Positions 1 through 7,755 of a stretch of 64,000 nt of DNA are shown in pieces. The stretch lies in NCBI GenBank assembly GCA_964650705.1, contig CAZYUJ010000003.1, forward strand, positions 62,001-126,000, in the 5' to 3' direction. Position 1 is the first letter of the stretch. Each line of letters opens with the position of its first letter. The position numbers and the translations under genes are program-made. Source of the DNA: Faeciplasma sp964650705. GTDB taxonomy: Bacteria > Bacillota > Clostridia > Oscillospirales > Ruminococcaceae. Below the pieces are notes generated by a model. The model searched no databases. It was not told the DNA's origin and saw only the letters and a list, made by a program, of their open reading frames with translations.

Positions 1-360
1 CTCGGAGATCTTTTCACGGTATTTGATGCTCAGAACTCCTTCGGCATAGGCAACAGCCATTCCCAAAAAGGCGGATATCCACATCCAGAAAACTGCGCCT
101 GAGCCGCCGAGAGTGATGGCGGTTGCAACTCCGACGACAGAGCCTGTGCCGACAGTTGCTGAAAGCGAGGTCGCAACGAGCGAAAGTGCGCCGCCTTTTT
201 TGTCCTTGAACTGATTTTTCAAGGTGATAAACATCTCTTTTTGCTTTGATATCTGTAAAAAATTAAGCCGCAGTGTGAAATATACTCCTGCCAAAACGAT
301 AAGAATGACTGTGGGCATTCCCCACACGATATCGCTTATTCTTTCTAACCATACATTCAA
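1..360 (-). CDS. Sodium:alanine/amino-acid symporter (AGCS family), N-terminal part
   Basis: This gene runs off the left edge, so only the first 120 codons are present. The family imports alanine or glycine with Na+ across the cytoplasmic membrane. The N-terminus reads as a hydrophobic segment ending in GVYFTLRLNFLQI, then a loop (FKDKKGGALSLVATSLSATVG) and GTGSVVGVATAI, an arrangement typical of the AGCS/AlsT family. The only start with a good ribosome-binding site is TTG at 360, preceded by GAGAGGTG with a 6-nt gap. The nearby ATG at 375 is not in this frame. It is divergent from the PH-domain gene at 391. The substrate cannot be decided from this fragment. Confidence 0.8.
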   Translation of the reverse strand, partial: MNVWLERISDIVWGMPTVILIVLAGVYFTLRLNFLQISKQKEMFITLKNQFKDKKGGALSLVATSLSATVGTGSVVGVATAITLGGSGAVFWMWISAFLGMAVAYAEGVLSIKYREKISE

Positions 361-390
361 CAGAATCACCTCTCATGAAAGGAAATCGCC

Positions 391-834
391 ATGCGAAAAT
401 TCACGCCAAAGCCGGCAGCTCTTTTAACGCTTCGAATATTAATTCTCGTCTTCACCGTTGCTGCCACAGTATTAGTTTATGTATATCTCGATTCATTTAA
501 AACACTGATGACTGTGGCGATCTGTGTGTTGTGGGCGCTGGCTGTCATTTTTGCGCTGATCCTTTTGCCGATATACTTCAGACGGACTGTTATGTATATC
601 TCCGCCACCGAGCTCAGCATTCACACAGGCATGATCTTTTTGACGCGTTCTCATATGAGAGTGAGCGCTGTGCAATATGTTTCCTTTGTAACACTGCCGT
701 TTTCGAAGCTGACGGGGTTCAACTTTTTGACGGTTCACGGATTGGGCGGAACGGTGATATTGCCGTTTTTGTCAACTGATGATGCAAAGGCGATTGCCGA
801 TGCGCTTCAGTTGGAGATCCAAAAGAGAGCATAG
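391..834 (+). CDS. Bacterial PH-domain membrane protein (YdbS-like)
   Basis: This 147-residue protein has two closely spaced hydrophobic segments (about residues 12-32 and 40-60). They are followed by a soluble region with the bPH_2 (DUF304) pattern: YISATELSIHTGMIFLTRSHMRVSAVQYV and then TVHGLGGTVILPFL. B. subtilis YdbS/YdbT pairs have the same layout and are encoded as neighbours, and the next gene here is YdbT-like. The molecular function is not known for the family; an envelope role is inferred. A GC-rich hairpin array fills the gap to the next gene. Confidence 0.8.
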   Translation: MRKFTPKPAALLTLRILILVFTVAATVLVYVYLDSFKTLMTVAICVLWALAVIFALILLPIYFRRTVMYISATELSIHTGMIFLTRSHMRVSAVQYVSFVTLPFSKLTGFNFLTVHGLGGTVILPFLSTDDAKAIADALQLEIQKRA

Positions 835-837
835 CGA

Positions 838-1012
838 AAAAGCATCATTTCGGAAACGAATGCGGTGCGGCGAAGCCCTTCCCCTTTTCCCCTTTGGGGA
901 AAAGGGGCCCCGTCGGCGCTTATGGCGAGCAAGCTCGCCCTGTGCGCCGACGGGAAAGCGCGCCCCGCGGGGGGCGCGCTCGGGCTTCGCCCTCGCAAAA
1001 GCGAAAAACAAT
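838..1012. repeat. GC-rich array of short hairpins
   Basis: This intergenic stretch is built of consecutive perfect short palindromes, for example CCCCTTTTCCCC/GGGGAAAAGGGG and GCGCGCCC/GGGGCGCGC, plus 'gggcttcgccc'. An open frame runs through it into the YdbT-like gene. The strong ribosome-binding site at 1016-1023 shows translation begins after the array. The core of the ten-copy structured element found elsewhere in the window is not recognisable here. Confidence 0.7.
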
Positions 1013-1030
1013 CAGGAAAGGAGGATGTGC

Positions 1031-2515
1031 ATGAGCGCACGGGTCATAAAAAACAGACAGCATCCGATAAAGCTCTTATCATATACCACACGATATTTCT
1101 GGCTCTTGCTCATTCCCCTTGCAAGAAGCCTCTATTCCATCGCACTTGACGTTAACGCCTGGGCAACATGGATCAGAGGCGCTTGGCTGGATCTTGTCGT
1201 TCTGGCAGTCATCTTTGCGTTTGCGTGGGTGCGCTGGATGAATGTCTATTTCTATTTCAATGATGAGAAGATAATTCTCACAAAAGGCATCATCGCTGAG
1301 ACGAAAACAAGCGTTTTGTTCTCGGAAATTTCTACTCTAAGTATAACTCAAAACCTTTTCTACAGATTGTTCGGTGCGTGTACCGTTAAGATCGGCACTA
1401 ACGCAGGGTTTATGGACAGCGCCGACGTCACGATCGTTATGAAAAAGTCGGACGCCGACAGACTCTATCTCCGCTTGAAAAATTCGAAGGCAAAGAGCCT
1501 TCTATATTCCATCTCACCGAACAAGGTCAGACTTTGGGCATTTTCTTTGCTGTTTTCCTCCTCGCTTTCGGGTGCGGCGCTCACCGTTGCCCTTTTGCTC
1601 GAGATCTCACAGATGATCGACCGTGAATTGGAAGCCCGACTGATCTTGGACACGCTGACAGAAGCTGCGAACCGATTCGGACAGTTCGTTCCGCCTATAG
1701 CGGCAGCCGTTGCGATCGTCGTTATTGCGGCGTGGGCGATCTCATTCGTGTCAAACATCTTCTCGTTTTGGGATCATATAATCACAAAAAGCAAGGACAG
1801 CATCTATATCCGAAGCGGACTCTTTATCAAAAACCGACATATAATACCGCTTAAAAAGATAAACTGCATCGAGCTAAGACAAAATCTCGCCTCGAGAATA
1901 TTCAAGGTATCGACGATCAACGTTCACGCCTGCGGCTTCGGTACAAAAAGCCGAAGCGAATCGAGCGTTTTGCTCCCTATTGCCGGAAAGAAGGAGATCC
2001 TCAGAACCTTAAAAGAGGTTTTCCCCGAATACCCAAAGCCGAAAACACAGATCAGATCGGACATCAAATCTGTCGGCGGATTCTATGTTTGGCCCATTAT
2101 CTGGGCGCTCATTCCGCCTGCGGCGCTTTGGATAATGTATCTTTTCCTTCCCGATTGGTATTCGGTAGTTCAGCCTGCGGCGCTGATCGCCGAGATCCCC
2201 GCAGTTTGGCTGGCGATCGTTAAGACCGCCTCTGTTTTCACAACGGGAATCGGCTATAATAGCGGATACTTCACGTTAAGCTATGCACACATATTTACCT
2301 TGAGCACGGTTATCGTGCCAAAGGACAAGGTCACCAAGGTCACCGTGCGCCAATCACCCTTCCAGCACATAAACGGAACCTGTACCGTTTTGGTCTATAC
2401 TGCGTCTGATTCGCACAAGGTGCATCGCATCTTCGGGCTGAGGCTTGACAGAGCGCTGAATTTCTTCGATCAATGCGGAATGGATATGTATTTTACCGAA
2501 AATCCTCAGGGATAA
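1031..2515 (+). CDS. PH-domain membrane protein (YdbT-like, several bPH domains)
   Basis: This 494-residue membrane protein has about six hydrophobic segments arranged as pairs. Each pair is followed by a bacterial PH (bPH_2) domain: near residues 70-140 (YFNDEKIILTKGIIAETKTSVLF), 235-325 (SKDSIYIRSGLFIKNRHIIPLKKINCIELRQN) and 395-480 (SYAHIFTLSTVIVPKDKVTKV). The start at ATG 1031 follows AAAGGAGG with a 7-nt gap. The frame is open much further upstream, but only through the hairpin array. It forms a pair with the YdbS-like gene before it. Its biochemical role is unknown; B. subtilis YdbT has been linked to stress and toxin phenotypes, so an envelope function is a guess. Confidence 0.8.
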   Translation: MSARVIKNRQHPIKLLSYTTRYFWLLLIPLARSLYSIALDVNAWATWIRGAWLDLVVLAVIFAFAWVRWMNVYFYFNDEKIILTKGIIAETKTSVLFSEISTLSITQNLFYRLFGACTVKIGTNAGFMDSADVTIVMKKSDADRLYLRLKNSKAKSLLYSISPNKVRLWAFSLLFSSSLSGAALTVALLLEISQMIDRELEARLILDTLTEAANRFGQFVPPIAAAVAIVVIAAWAISFVSNIFSFWDHIITKSKDSIYIRSGLFIKNRHIIPLKKINCIELRQNLASRIFKVSTINVHACGFGTKSRSESSVLLPIAGKKEILRTLKEVFPEYPKPKTQIRSDIKSVGGFYVWPIIWALIPPAALWIMYLFLPDWYSVVQPAALIAEIPAVWLAIVKTASVFTTGIGYNSGYFTLSYAHIFTLSTVIVPKDKVTKVTVRQSPFQHINGTCTVLVYTASDSHKVHRIFGLRLDRALNFFDQCGMDMYFTENPQG

Positions 2516-2542
2516 AATTTTTAAAATTTTTTCAAAAAACTA

Positions 2543-2571
2543 TTGACAAACTCCGAAATATCGCTTATAAT
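2543..2571 (+). promoter_or_regulatory. SigA-type promoter for the tRNA pair
   Basis: TTGACA at 2543-2548 and TATAAT at 2566-2571 with a 17-nt spacer: perfect consensus, about 30 nt upstream of tRNA-Met. Confidence 0.9.
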
Positions 2572-2606
2572 AATCAAGCGTTCTGAAGTGAGCGCTGTTC
2601 GGAGAT

Positions 2607-2683
2607 GGCTGTATAGCTCAGCTGGCTAGAGCATTCGGTTCATACCCGAAGTGTCACTGGTTCAAATCCAGTTACAGCCACCA
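2607..2683 (+). tRNA. tRNA-Met (CAT), elongator type
   Basis: A cloverleaf can be drawn by eye. The acceptor GGCTGTA pairs with TACAGCC, the anticodon stem TTCGG/CCGAA encloses loop TTCATAC with anticodon CAT, and the T-arm has GGTTCAAATCC. CCA is encoded (2681-2683). The first base pair is G-C, so this is not initiator tRNA. An Ile2 (lysidine) tRNA also carries CAT but is less likely from the body sequence. Confidence 0.93.
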
Positions 2684-2687
2684 ACAC

Positions 2688-2762
2688 GGCCCGTTGGTCA
2701 AGCGGCTAAGACACCGCCCTTTCACGGCGGAAACATGAGTTCGATTCTCGTACGGGTCACCA
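2688..2762 (+). tRNA. tRNA-Glu (TTC)
   Basis: The acceptor GGCCCGT pairs with ACGGGTC (one G-U). The anticodon stem CCGCC/GGCGG encloses CTTTCAC with anticodon TTC, the T-loop is GTTCGATTC, and CCA is encoded at 2760-2762. It lies 4 nt after tRNA-Met and shares its promoter and terminator. Confidence 0.95.
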
Positions 2763-2764
2763 AA

Positions 2765-2795
2765 ACCGACAAGCAACAGCTTGTCGGTTTTTCTT
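2765..2795 (+). terminator. Intrinsic terminator of the tRNA operon
   Basis: A ten-base stem ACCGACAAGC/GCTTGTCGGT with a 4-nt loop is followed by a T-run directly after tRNA-Glu. Confidence 0.92.
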
Positions 2796-2812
2796 TTGCA
2801 TTTTTACATAAC

Positions 2813-2847
2813 AAAACAGCAGAAAGCTTTTCGCCTTCTGCTGTTTT
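2813..2847 (-). terminator. Intrinsic terminator of the deacetylase gene
   Basis: The stem AAAACAGCAGAA/TTCTGCTGTTTT is A/T-flanked on both sides. It sits just past the stop codon of the leftward gene at 2878 and could also back up the tRNA terminator. Confidence 0.8.
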
Positions 2848-2877
2848 TCGGCTTCCGTAGCGCCGACTCTTAAAAAA

Positions 2878-3714
2878 TCAGAATTTCAACGTCTCGCCCG
2901 GCTTAACGCTTATCGCCTTTTTGTCCCAGGTTTCGAGCCAGATCTCCTTGGCTGTGGGGTTATAAACCATTCCCGAAGCGGGAGCTGTTGACCACTCAAG
3001 CATATCATATGCCAAGGTATACTCACAGATGTCGATGTTTGTTGCATACCAAATGTCATCTCTTCCCGAGATATAATCCAAAAGCTCCTCGATAACCTGC
3101 CAGTTATCCTGTCCTCTGAATTCGGCGGTATGTCCCCAAACATAGAACATCTTGCATTCGTTGAAATCGGTTCCTGTGAACTTTTCGGCAAGCTCCATCA
3201 GCTCGGGCAGATTGTGGTGACATGTTGCCCTCAATCTCAGCCAATCATCGCCCTTGGGAACAGCAAAGCTTTGGTCACACCAGACCGTGCGGCAATATTT
3301 GATCCCGCAATGCTTAAGCGCATGGACTGCACGCTCATCCCAGCCTCCGTAAGGATATGCAGCGCCCCTTACGACCATGCCGTATTGCTCCTCAAGCTGC
3401 GCTTTATCCTGTGCGATCTCCAAATAGAGCTCAGGCTCGGAAATTTTTGTGAAATCGCGGTGAACAAGCCCGTGAACGGCAATTTCAACACCGTGCTTTT
3501 TATAATTCTCGACTGCTTCATCAAATGTCATTCTCGGCCAGCGTCCTTCGGGAGCTTCGCCCTCGTTTCTATAGATCCCCGAGCTGACGTTAAAGGTTCC
3601 CTTGATCCCCTTTTCGGTCATAAGCTCCATTAAGCGGATATCATCAAAAAGTCCGTCATCATAGCTCAAGGTGAAAGCCTTTTTAACGCCATTGGGGAAC
3701 AGCATTTTCAACAT
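2878..3714 (-). CDS. Polysaccharide deacetylase family protein
   Basis: This 278-residue NodB-fold carbohydrate esterase is predicted to remove acetyl groups from an N-acetylated glycan. Visible motifs are LSYDDG with the metal and base Asp pair D19/D20, HGLVH with metal ligands H81 and H85, and RGAAYPYGGWDER as motif 3. No signal peptide or membrane anchor is visible, so it may act inside the cell or leave by another route; the substrate is unknown. The start ATG 3714 follows CGGAGG with a good gap. It is a single-gene transcript divergent from tatD. Confidence 0.85.
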   Translation of the reverse strand: MLKMLFPNGVKKAFTLSYDDGLFDDIRLMELMTEKGIKGTFNVSSGIYRNEGEAPEGRWPRMTFDEAVENYKKHGVEIAVHGLVHRDFTKISEPELYLEIAQDKAQLEEQYGMVVRGAAYPYGGWDERAVHALKHCGIKYCRTVWCDQSFAVPKGDDWLRLRATCHHNLPELMELAEKFTGTDFNECKMFYVWGHTAEFRGQDNWQVIEELLDYISGRDDIWYATNIDICEYTLAYDMLEWSTAPASGMVYNPTAKEIWLETWDKKAISVKPGETLKF

Positions 3715-3729
3715 AATTCAAAACCTCCG

Positions 3730-3757
3730 TTGATTTTTTTAAAGATTTAAGTATAAT
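3730..3757 (+). promoter_or_regulatory. Candidate SigA promoter for tatD
   Basis: TTGATT at 3730-3735 and TATAAT at 3752-3757 with a 16-nt spacer, upstream of the TatD gene. It overlaps the divergent promoter region of the deacetylase. Confidence 0.65.
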
Positions 3758-3760
3758 ACA

Positions 3761-3789
3761 AGTATAGTTTATATATGAGCATTTTTCAA
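3761..3789 (-). promoter_or_regulatory. Candidate SigA promoter for the deacetylase
   Basis: On the minus strand, TTGAAA (3784-3789) and TATACT (3761-3766) are separated by 17 nt. Confidence 0.65.
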
Positions 3790-3812
3790 TGGTTTAAAGG
3801 AGATTTTTTCTT

Positions 3813-4580
3813 ATGCTTTCACATATATTTGACTCGCACTCTCATTATGATTCATATCAGTTCGACGGCATCCGCTATCAGCTTTTGGATGAGATGTTCA
3901 AGGCGGGACTTTCGGGAATAATCCACGCCTCGACCGATTATGATTCTGCGATGTTCGGCATCGAGACCTCAAAAAGATATGACAGGTTTTATACCTCGGT
4001 GGGAATTCACCCCGACGCCGCATCGAGAACAACTGATGAAGATATCAAAAATATCTCTTCGCTTGTTAACAGAGACAAGGTCGTGGCAATCGGAGAGATC
4101 GGGCTTGATTATCACTATGAGGGCTATGAGCGAGAAAAGCAGATATATCTTTTCAAGGAACAGATCAAGCTCGCTATGGACAACGGTCTGCCCATCATCG
4201 TTCACTCGCGTGAGGCAACGCTTGACACCATGGATATCCTCAACGAATTTAAACCAATGGGCGTTGTTCATTGCTTTTCCGGCTCGGCGGAGACGGCAAA
4301 AGAAGTTCTTAACCTCGGGATGTACATCGGCTTAACAGGCGTTGTCACGTTCAAGAATAACAAAAAGGCAAAGAGCGTATTGGAGGTTTTGCCGCCCGAA
4401 AGATTCCTTTTGGAGACTGACTGTCCCTATATGGCTCCCGAACCGTTCAGAGGAAAGACCTGTATAAGCTCGATGATCGAGCACACAGCGGCGAAGTCAG
4501 CCGAGATAATGGGACTTCAGACCGAAGAGCTGTTAAGGGTAACCGAAGAGAATGTAAAGAGGCTGTTTAATATTAAATAG
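3813..4580 (+). CDS. tatD: TatD family metal-dependent hydrolase (DNase)
   Basis: This 255-residue TIM-barrel metalloenzyme resembles TatD/YcfH nucleases. Metal-binding motifs are in the usual order: DSHSH near residue 7, GEIGLDYHY near 95, VHSREA near 130, VHCFSGS near 155 and LLETDCPYMAPEP near 205. Length is normal for the family. The start ATG 3813 has AAAGGAGA upstream. The family acts on DNA 3' ends and is implicated in repair and fragmentation. It is monocistronic here and ends in a strong terminator. In many Firmicutes tatD lies beside metS and rnmV, which is not the case here. Confidence 0.93.
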   Translation: MLSHIFDSHSHYDSYQFDGIRYQLLDEMFKAGLSGIIHASTDYDSAMFGIETSKRYDRFYTSVGIHPDAASRTTDEDIKNISSLVNRDKVVAIGEIGLDYHYEGYEREKQIYLFKEQIKLAMDNGLPIIVHSREATLDTMDILNEFKPMGVVHCFSGSAETAKEVLNLGMYIGLTGVVTFKNNKKAKSVLEVLPPERFLLETDCPYMAPEPFRGKTCISSMIEHTAAKSAEIMGLQTEELLRVTEENVKRLFNIK

Positions 4581-4581
4581 C

Positions 4582-4619
4582 AAAAAGCCCCGAAGTAATT
4601 GCACCTCGGGGGCTTTTTA
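4582..4619 (+). terminator. Intrinsic terminator shared by tatD and serA
   Basis: AAAAAGCCCCGA/TCGGGGGCTTTTT hairpin between two convergent genes; T-runs on both strands make it usable in both directions. Confidence 0.9.
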
Positions 4620-4644
4620 TATATGGGAGGATAGTTTGAATAGC

Positions 4645-5805
4645 TTAAAGAACTCTGACCTTTGTGACGCCGTCGATATTTGCGATCGTTGCACAGGATT
4701 CCTTAACGTCGCCGGTAACGTCGAGCATCGTATACGCCCAATCCTTCTTCGATTTGGAAACAACGCTTTCGATATTTGATCCTGCTTCAGAGATAACGGC
4801 GGTGATCTGTGAGAACATCGAGGGAATGTTTCTGTGGATAACACAAACCATATGGTCAGCGGTCTTTGCGAGCTCACAGTCGGGAAGGTTAACGGAGTTA
4901 GTGATCTTGCCCTTTTCGATATAGTCGATAAGCTCGATTGCCGCCATGTATGCACAGTTGTCTTCCGATTCAGGAGTTGATGCACCAAGGTGAGGAATTG
5001 CGACAACGCCACGTGCTCCGATGACTTCATCGCTCGGGAAGTCGGTCACATATGCCGCCGCCTTGCCCGATTCGAGCGCTGCGATGATATCAGCCGAGTT
5101 TACAAGCTCGCCTCTTGCGAAGTTTAAGATCCTCACGCCGTCCTTCATCTTCGCCAAGGACTGTGCATTAACAGTGTCCTTTGTATCCTTATTATAGGGC
5201 AAATGAAGGGTTATATAATCAGACTTTGCATAAATCTCATCAAGAGTTTTAACGATCATGACGTTCGGCTTAAGCCCCAAAGCGGCATTTACAGAAAGGA
5301 AGGGGTCATAGCCGACGACCTTCATGCCCAAAGAGAGCGCTGTATTCGCAACCTTAACGCCGATCGCACCAAGACCGATGATGCCCAAGGTCTTGCCCAT
5401 GATCTCGGGGCCTGTGAACTGTGACTTGCCCTTTTCGACCATCTTTCCGACCTCAGCGCCGTTGCCCTTAAGTGTCTTTGCCCAGTCGATAGCCTCGGGG
5501 ACCTTACGGGATGCGAGGAGCAATCCTGCGATCACAAGCTCCTTAACTGCGTTTGCGTTTGCGCCGGGGGTGTTGAACACACAAATGCCCTCTTCCGAGC
5601 ATCTGTCAACGGGGATGTTATTAACGCCTGCGCCCGCACGGGCAATAGCCAAAAGATCATCACCGAACTGCATATCAAGCATAGATGCAGATCTGACCAT
5701 TATTGCGTCGGGATCGTCACAAGCATCTGTGACGTTATATACCGCTTTATCGAAATTGTCCGTTCCGATAGCGGCAATTTTATTTAAAGTTAAGATATTA
5801 TACAT
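4645..5805 (-). CDS. serA: D-3-phosphoglycerate dehydrogenase with C-terminal ACT domain
   Basis: This enzyme catalyses the first step of serine synthesis, 3-phosphoglycerate to 3-phosphohydroxypyruvate with NAD+. The 386-residue protein has the nucleotide-binding GLGAIGVKVA loop near residue 145, the family motifs NFARGELVN and IPHLGASTPESEDN, and an ACT-type domain in the last 75 residues (MVCVIHRNIPSMFSQITAVI). The ACT domain suggests serine feedback. The start is ATG 5805, with TTGAGG upstream; an in-frame TTG at 5817 is possible. Its 5' end overlaps the end of serC, so the two are translationally coupled. It is a short form, without the intervening domain of long PGDH types. Confidence 0.95.
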   Translation of the reverse strand: MYNILTLNKIAAIGTDNFDKAVYNVTDACDDPDAIMVRSASMLDMQFGDDLLAIARAGAGVNNIPVDRCSEEGICVFNTPGANANAVKELVIAGLLLASRKVPEAIDWAKTLKGNGAEVGKMVEKGKSQFTGPEIMGKTLGIIGLGAIGVKVANTALSLGMKVVGYDPFLSVNAALGLKPNVMIVKTLDEIYAKSDYITLHLPYNKDTKDTVNAQSLAKMKDGVRILNFARGELVNSADIIAALESGKAAAYVTDFPSDEVIGARGVVAIPHLGASTPESEDNCAYMAAIELIDYIEKGKITNSVNLPDCELAKTADHMVCVIHRNIPSMFSQITAVISEAGSNIESVVSKSKKDWAYTMLDVTGDVKESCATIANIDGVTKVRVL

Positions 5806-6877
5806 TTTCAGCCTCAAACTTTCTCATGAACTCAACCAATGCCTTAACGCCGTCGATAGGCATAGCGTTATAGATGGAAGCTCTCATGCCGCCGACAGAA
5901 CGGTGACCCTTGATGTTGATAAGTCCTGCCTTCTTAGCCTCGGAAACGAACTTGGCATCAAGCTCTTCGTTGCCTGTAACAAAGGGAACGTTCATAAGCG
6001 AGCGATCCTTGCCCGAAACAGTAGCCTTAAAGAGCTTGGATCCATCCAAGAAGTCATAAAGGATCGCAGCCTTTTCAGCGTTATACTCAGCCATTGCTTC
6101 AAGTCCGCCCTTTTGAGCAACCCAATCAAGAACAAGACCCAAGATATAGATGCCGTATGTAGGGGGAGTGTTGTACATCGAGCCGTTATCAGCGTGTGTC
6201 TGATAGTTGAACATTGTGGGAGTGATGTCCATAGCGTTTCCGATAAGATCCTCACGGATGATGACAACGGTCAATCCTGCGGGGCCCATGTTTTTCTGTG
6301 CGCCTGCATAGATCATGCCATACTTCGAAACGTCAACAGGCTCAGACAAAATGCAAGAGGACATATCCGCAACGATCGGAACGTCACCAGTGTCGGGAAG
6401 CTCGTTGAAACGTGTGCCGTAGATGGTGTTGTTATAGCAGATGTGGAAGAAATCTGCCTCGGGGTCGAACTTTTCTTTATCGAGTTCGGGGATATAAGAG
6501 AACGTTTTATCCTTTGAAGAAGCGACCGCGTTGCACTTGCCGTATCTGGAAGCCTCTTGATAAGCTTTATTTGCCCACTGACCTGTCAAAACAAAGTCAG
6601 CCTTACCGTTTTTGTTCATCAGGTTGAGAGGGATCATCGCAAACTGAGATGATGCGCCTCCCTGTAAGAATAGAACTTTGTAATTTTCAGGGATGTTCAT
6701 CAGATCGCGCAGCTTAGCTTCGACACTGTCGATGATTGCTTGATATTCCTTTGAGCGATGAGACATCTCCATCACCGACTGTCCCGAATTGCCATATTCA
6801 AGCATTTCGGCAGCAGCTTTCTTCAAGACTTCTTCGGGCAGTATTGCGGGCCCTGCGCTGAAGTTATAAACTCTCAT
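5798..6877 (-). CDS. serC: Phosphoserine aminotransferase
   Basis: This pyridoxal-phosphate enzyme converts 3-phosphohydroxypyruvate and glutamate to phosphoserine and 2-oxoglutarate. The 359-residue length matches SerC. The N-terminus (VYNFSAGPAILPEEVL), QGGASSQFAMIPLNL near residue 70 and the Lys-containing loop YAGAQKNMGPAGLTVVI near 190 (the PLP Schiff-base Lys) are diagnostic. It is the first gene of the serC-serA operon, with GGAGG before ATG 6877 and a consensus promoter about 60 nt upstream. No serB is in the window. Confidence 0.96.
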   Translation of the reverse strand: MRVYNFSAGPAILPEEVLKKAAAEMLEYGNSGQSVMEMSHRSKEYQAIIDSVEAKLRDLMNIPENYKVLFLQGGASSQFAMIPLNLMNKNGKADFVLTGQWANKAYQEASRYGKCNAVASSKDKTFSYIPELDKEKFDPEADFFHICYNNTIYGTRFNELPDTGDVPIVADMSSCILSEPVDVSKYGMIYAGAQKNMGPAGLTVVIIREDLIGNAMDITPTMFNYQTHADNGSMYNTPPTYGIYILGLVLDWVAQKGGLEAMAEYNAEKAAILYDFLDGSKLFKATVSGKDRSLMNVPFVTGNEELDAKFVSEAKKAGLINIKGHRSVGGMRASIYNAMPIDGVKALVEFMRKFEAENV

Positions 6878-6936
6878 TTGCTTTACCTCCGTTTAAGATT
6901 TCAGACTTTAATATAGTTATAGTGTCTGTAGCATCA

Positions 6937-6965
6937 ATTATACCCCCTAGGAAAACAGTTGTCAA
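6937..6965 (-). promoter_or_regulatory. Consensus SigA promoter of serC-serA
   Basis: On the minus strand, TTGACA (6960-6965) and TATAAT (6937-6942) with an exact 17-nt spacer. The expected transcript start is near 6930, giving a short leader of about 50 nt without room for a riboswitch. Confidence 0.92.
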
Positions 6966-7016
6966 CCATGCAAACACAAAAATATTTATCACATTAATAC
7001 GTTAAACTTGTGCAAA

Positions 7017-7053
7017 GTTACAACAATAAAGCCTTCAGCTTTATTGTTGTAAC
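7017..7053. repeat. Perfect 16-bp inverted repeat
   Basis: GTTACAACAATAAAGC and its exact reverse complement surround a 5-nt CTTCA loop. The right arm begins the 105-bp tandem repeat and recurs with small changes at the start of each further unit. Confidence 0.85.
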
Positions 7054-7280
7054 AGAAAAACGACTGTCGGAACGAAGTTCCTTCCTGCCGCTTCGCGTCA
7101 TCGTCGTTTTTCGCGGACTACCGTTTATTAGTGTAGCCTTCGGCTTTATTGTTCTAACAGAAAAACGACTGTCGGAACGAAGTTCCTTCCTGCCGCTTCG
7201 CGTCATCGTCGTTTTTCGCGGACTACCGTTTATTAGTGTAGCCTTCGGCTTTATTGTTGTAACTAAATAAACGACTGTCG
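7038..7280. repeat. 105-bp tandem direct repeat (2.3 copies)
   Basis: Units start at 7038, 7143 and 7248 (partial), each opening with GCTTTATTGTT and then AACAGAAAAACGACTGTCGG. The two full units are almost identical. Each contains an AAAAACGAC...GTCGTTTTT stem enclosing smaller hairpins. A diverged relative lies at 17159-17222. No coding function is apparent; the frames through it are repeat-driven. Confidence 0.9.
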
Positions 7281-7457
7281 GAACTCCCCCTCCCCTCGGG
7301 GAGGGGGCAAGGGGGTGGGGGATGAATCGCGAAGCGATACCGCTTCGGGGAGAATCCAAAGAGGGGCAGAGCCCCTCGTTGCGTCGTTTGAAGGGGTTCG
7401 GGGGAGACCGAAATCCCCCGACAGTTTCTTTTGGGCTCCACCCGTTTTCTTTTCTGC
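7281..7457. other. Non-coding GC-rich stretch between the two tandem repeats
   Basis: This stretch holds C/G-run palindromes (CTCCCCCTCCCC/GGGGAGGGGG, GGGGCAGAGCCCC, TCGGGGGAGACCGAAATCCCCCGA) and ends in a long inverted repeat (CCACCC...GGGTGG, 7439-7474) that overlaps the first 82-bp unit. I see no convincing gene in it. Confidence 0.6.
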
Positions 7458-7703
7458 AAAAGAAAATGGGTGGATCGCTAAATGACAAACATTTAATCAA
7501 TACTCTTCTTTCCCCGGGGTTTCCCCTTTGATTTTCTGCAAAAGAAAATGGGTGGATCGCTAAACGACAAACATTTAATCAATACTCTTCTTCCCCCGGA
7601 GTTTCCCCTTTAATTTTCTGCAAAAGAAAATGGGTGGATTACTAAACGACAAACATTTAATCAATACTCTTCTTCCCCCGGGGTTTCCCCTTTGATTTTC
7701 TGC
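7458..7703. repeat. 82-bp tandem direct repeat, exactly three copies
   Basis: Units at 7458, 7540 and 7622 are each exactly 82 bp, begin AAAAGAAAATGGGTGGAT and end TTTTCTGC. Only a handful of substitutions separate the copies. The unit carries a CCCCCGGGG core and an AAACATTTAATCAATACTC stretch. It lies directly downstream of the glyS terminator and could vary in copy number between strains. Confidence 0.93.
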
Positions 7704-7706
7704 AGT

Positions 7707-7745
7707 AAAAAAGAGCCCTCACACAATATATGTGCAAGGACTCTT
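7707..7745 (-). terminator. Intrinsic terminator of glyS
   Basis: On the minus strand, an imperfect stem AAGAGTCCTTGCACAT/GTGTGAGGGCTCTT is followed by TTTTT, 11 nt after the glyS stop codon. Confidence 0.85.
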
Positions 7746-7755
7746 GTCTTATTAA

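Noticed and set aside
779..1030. 84-codon upstream extension of the YdbT-like gene
   Set aside because: It overlaps the previous gene and a palindrome array; AAAGGAGG stands immediately before ATG 1031.
4834..4843. TGTGGATAA, an exact DnaA box within serA
   Set aside because: A single match inside coding sequence, far from the origin and unsupported by neighbours.
7017..7280. Possible CRISPR array
   Set aside because: The units are long, contiguous and without unique spacers; no cas genes are present in the window.
7010..7500. Open frames through the serC-glyS repeat region
   Set aside because: The frames exist on both strands because the repeat length (105) is a multiple of three; the predicted proteins are just repeated peptides without homology or ribosome-binding sites.
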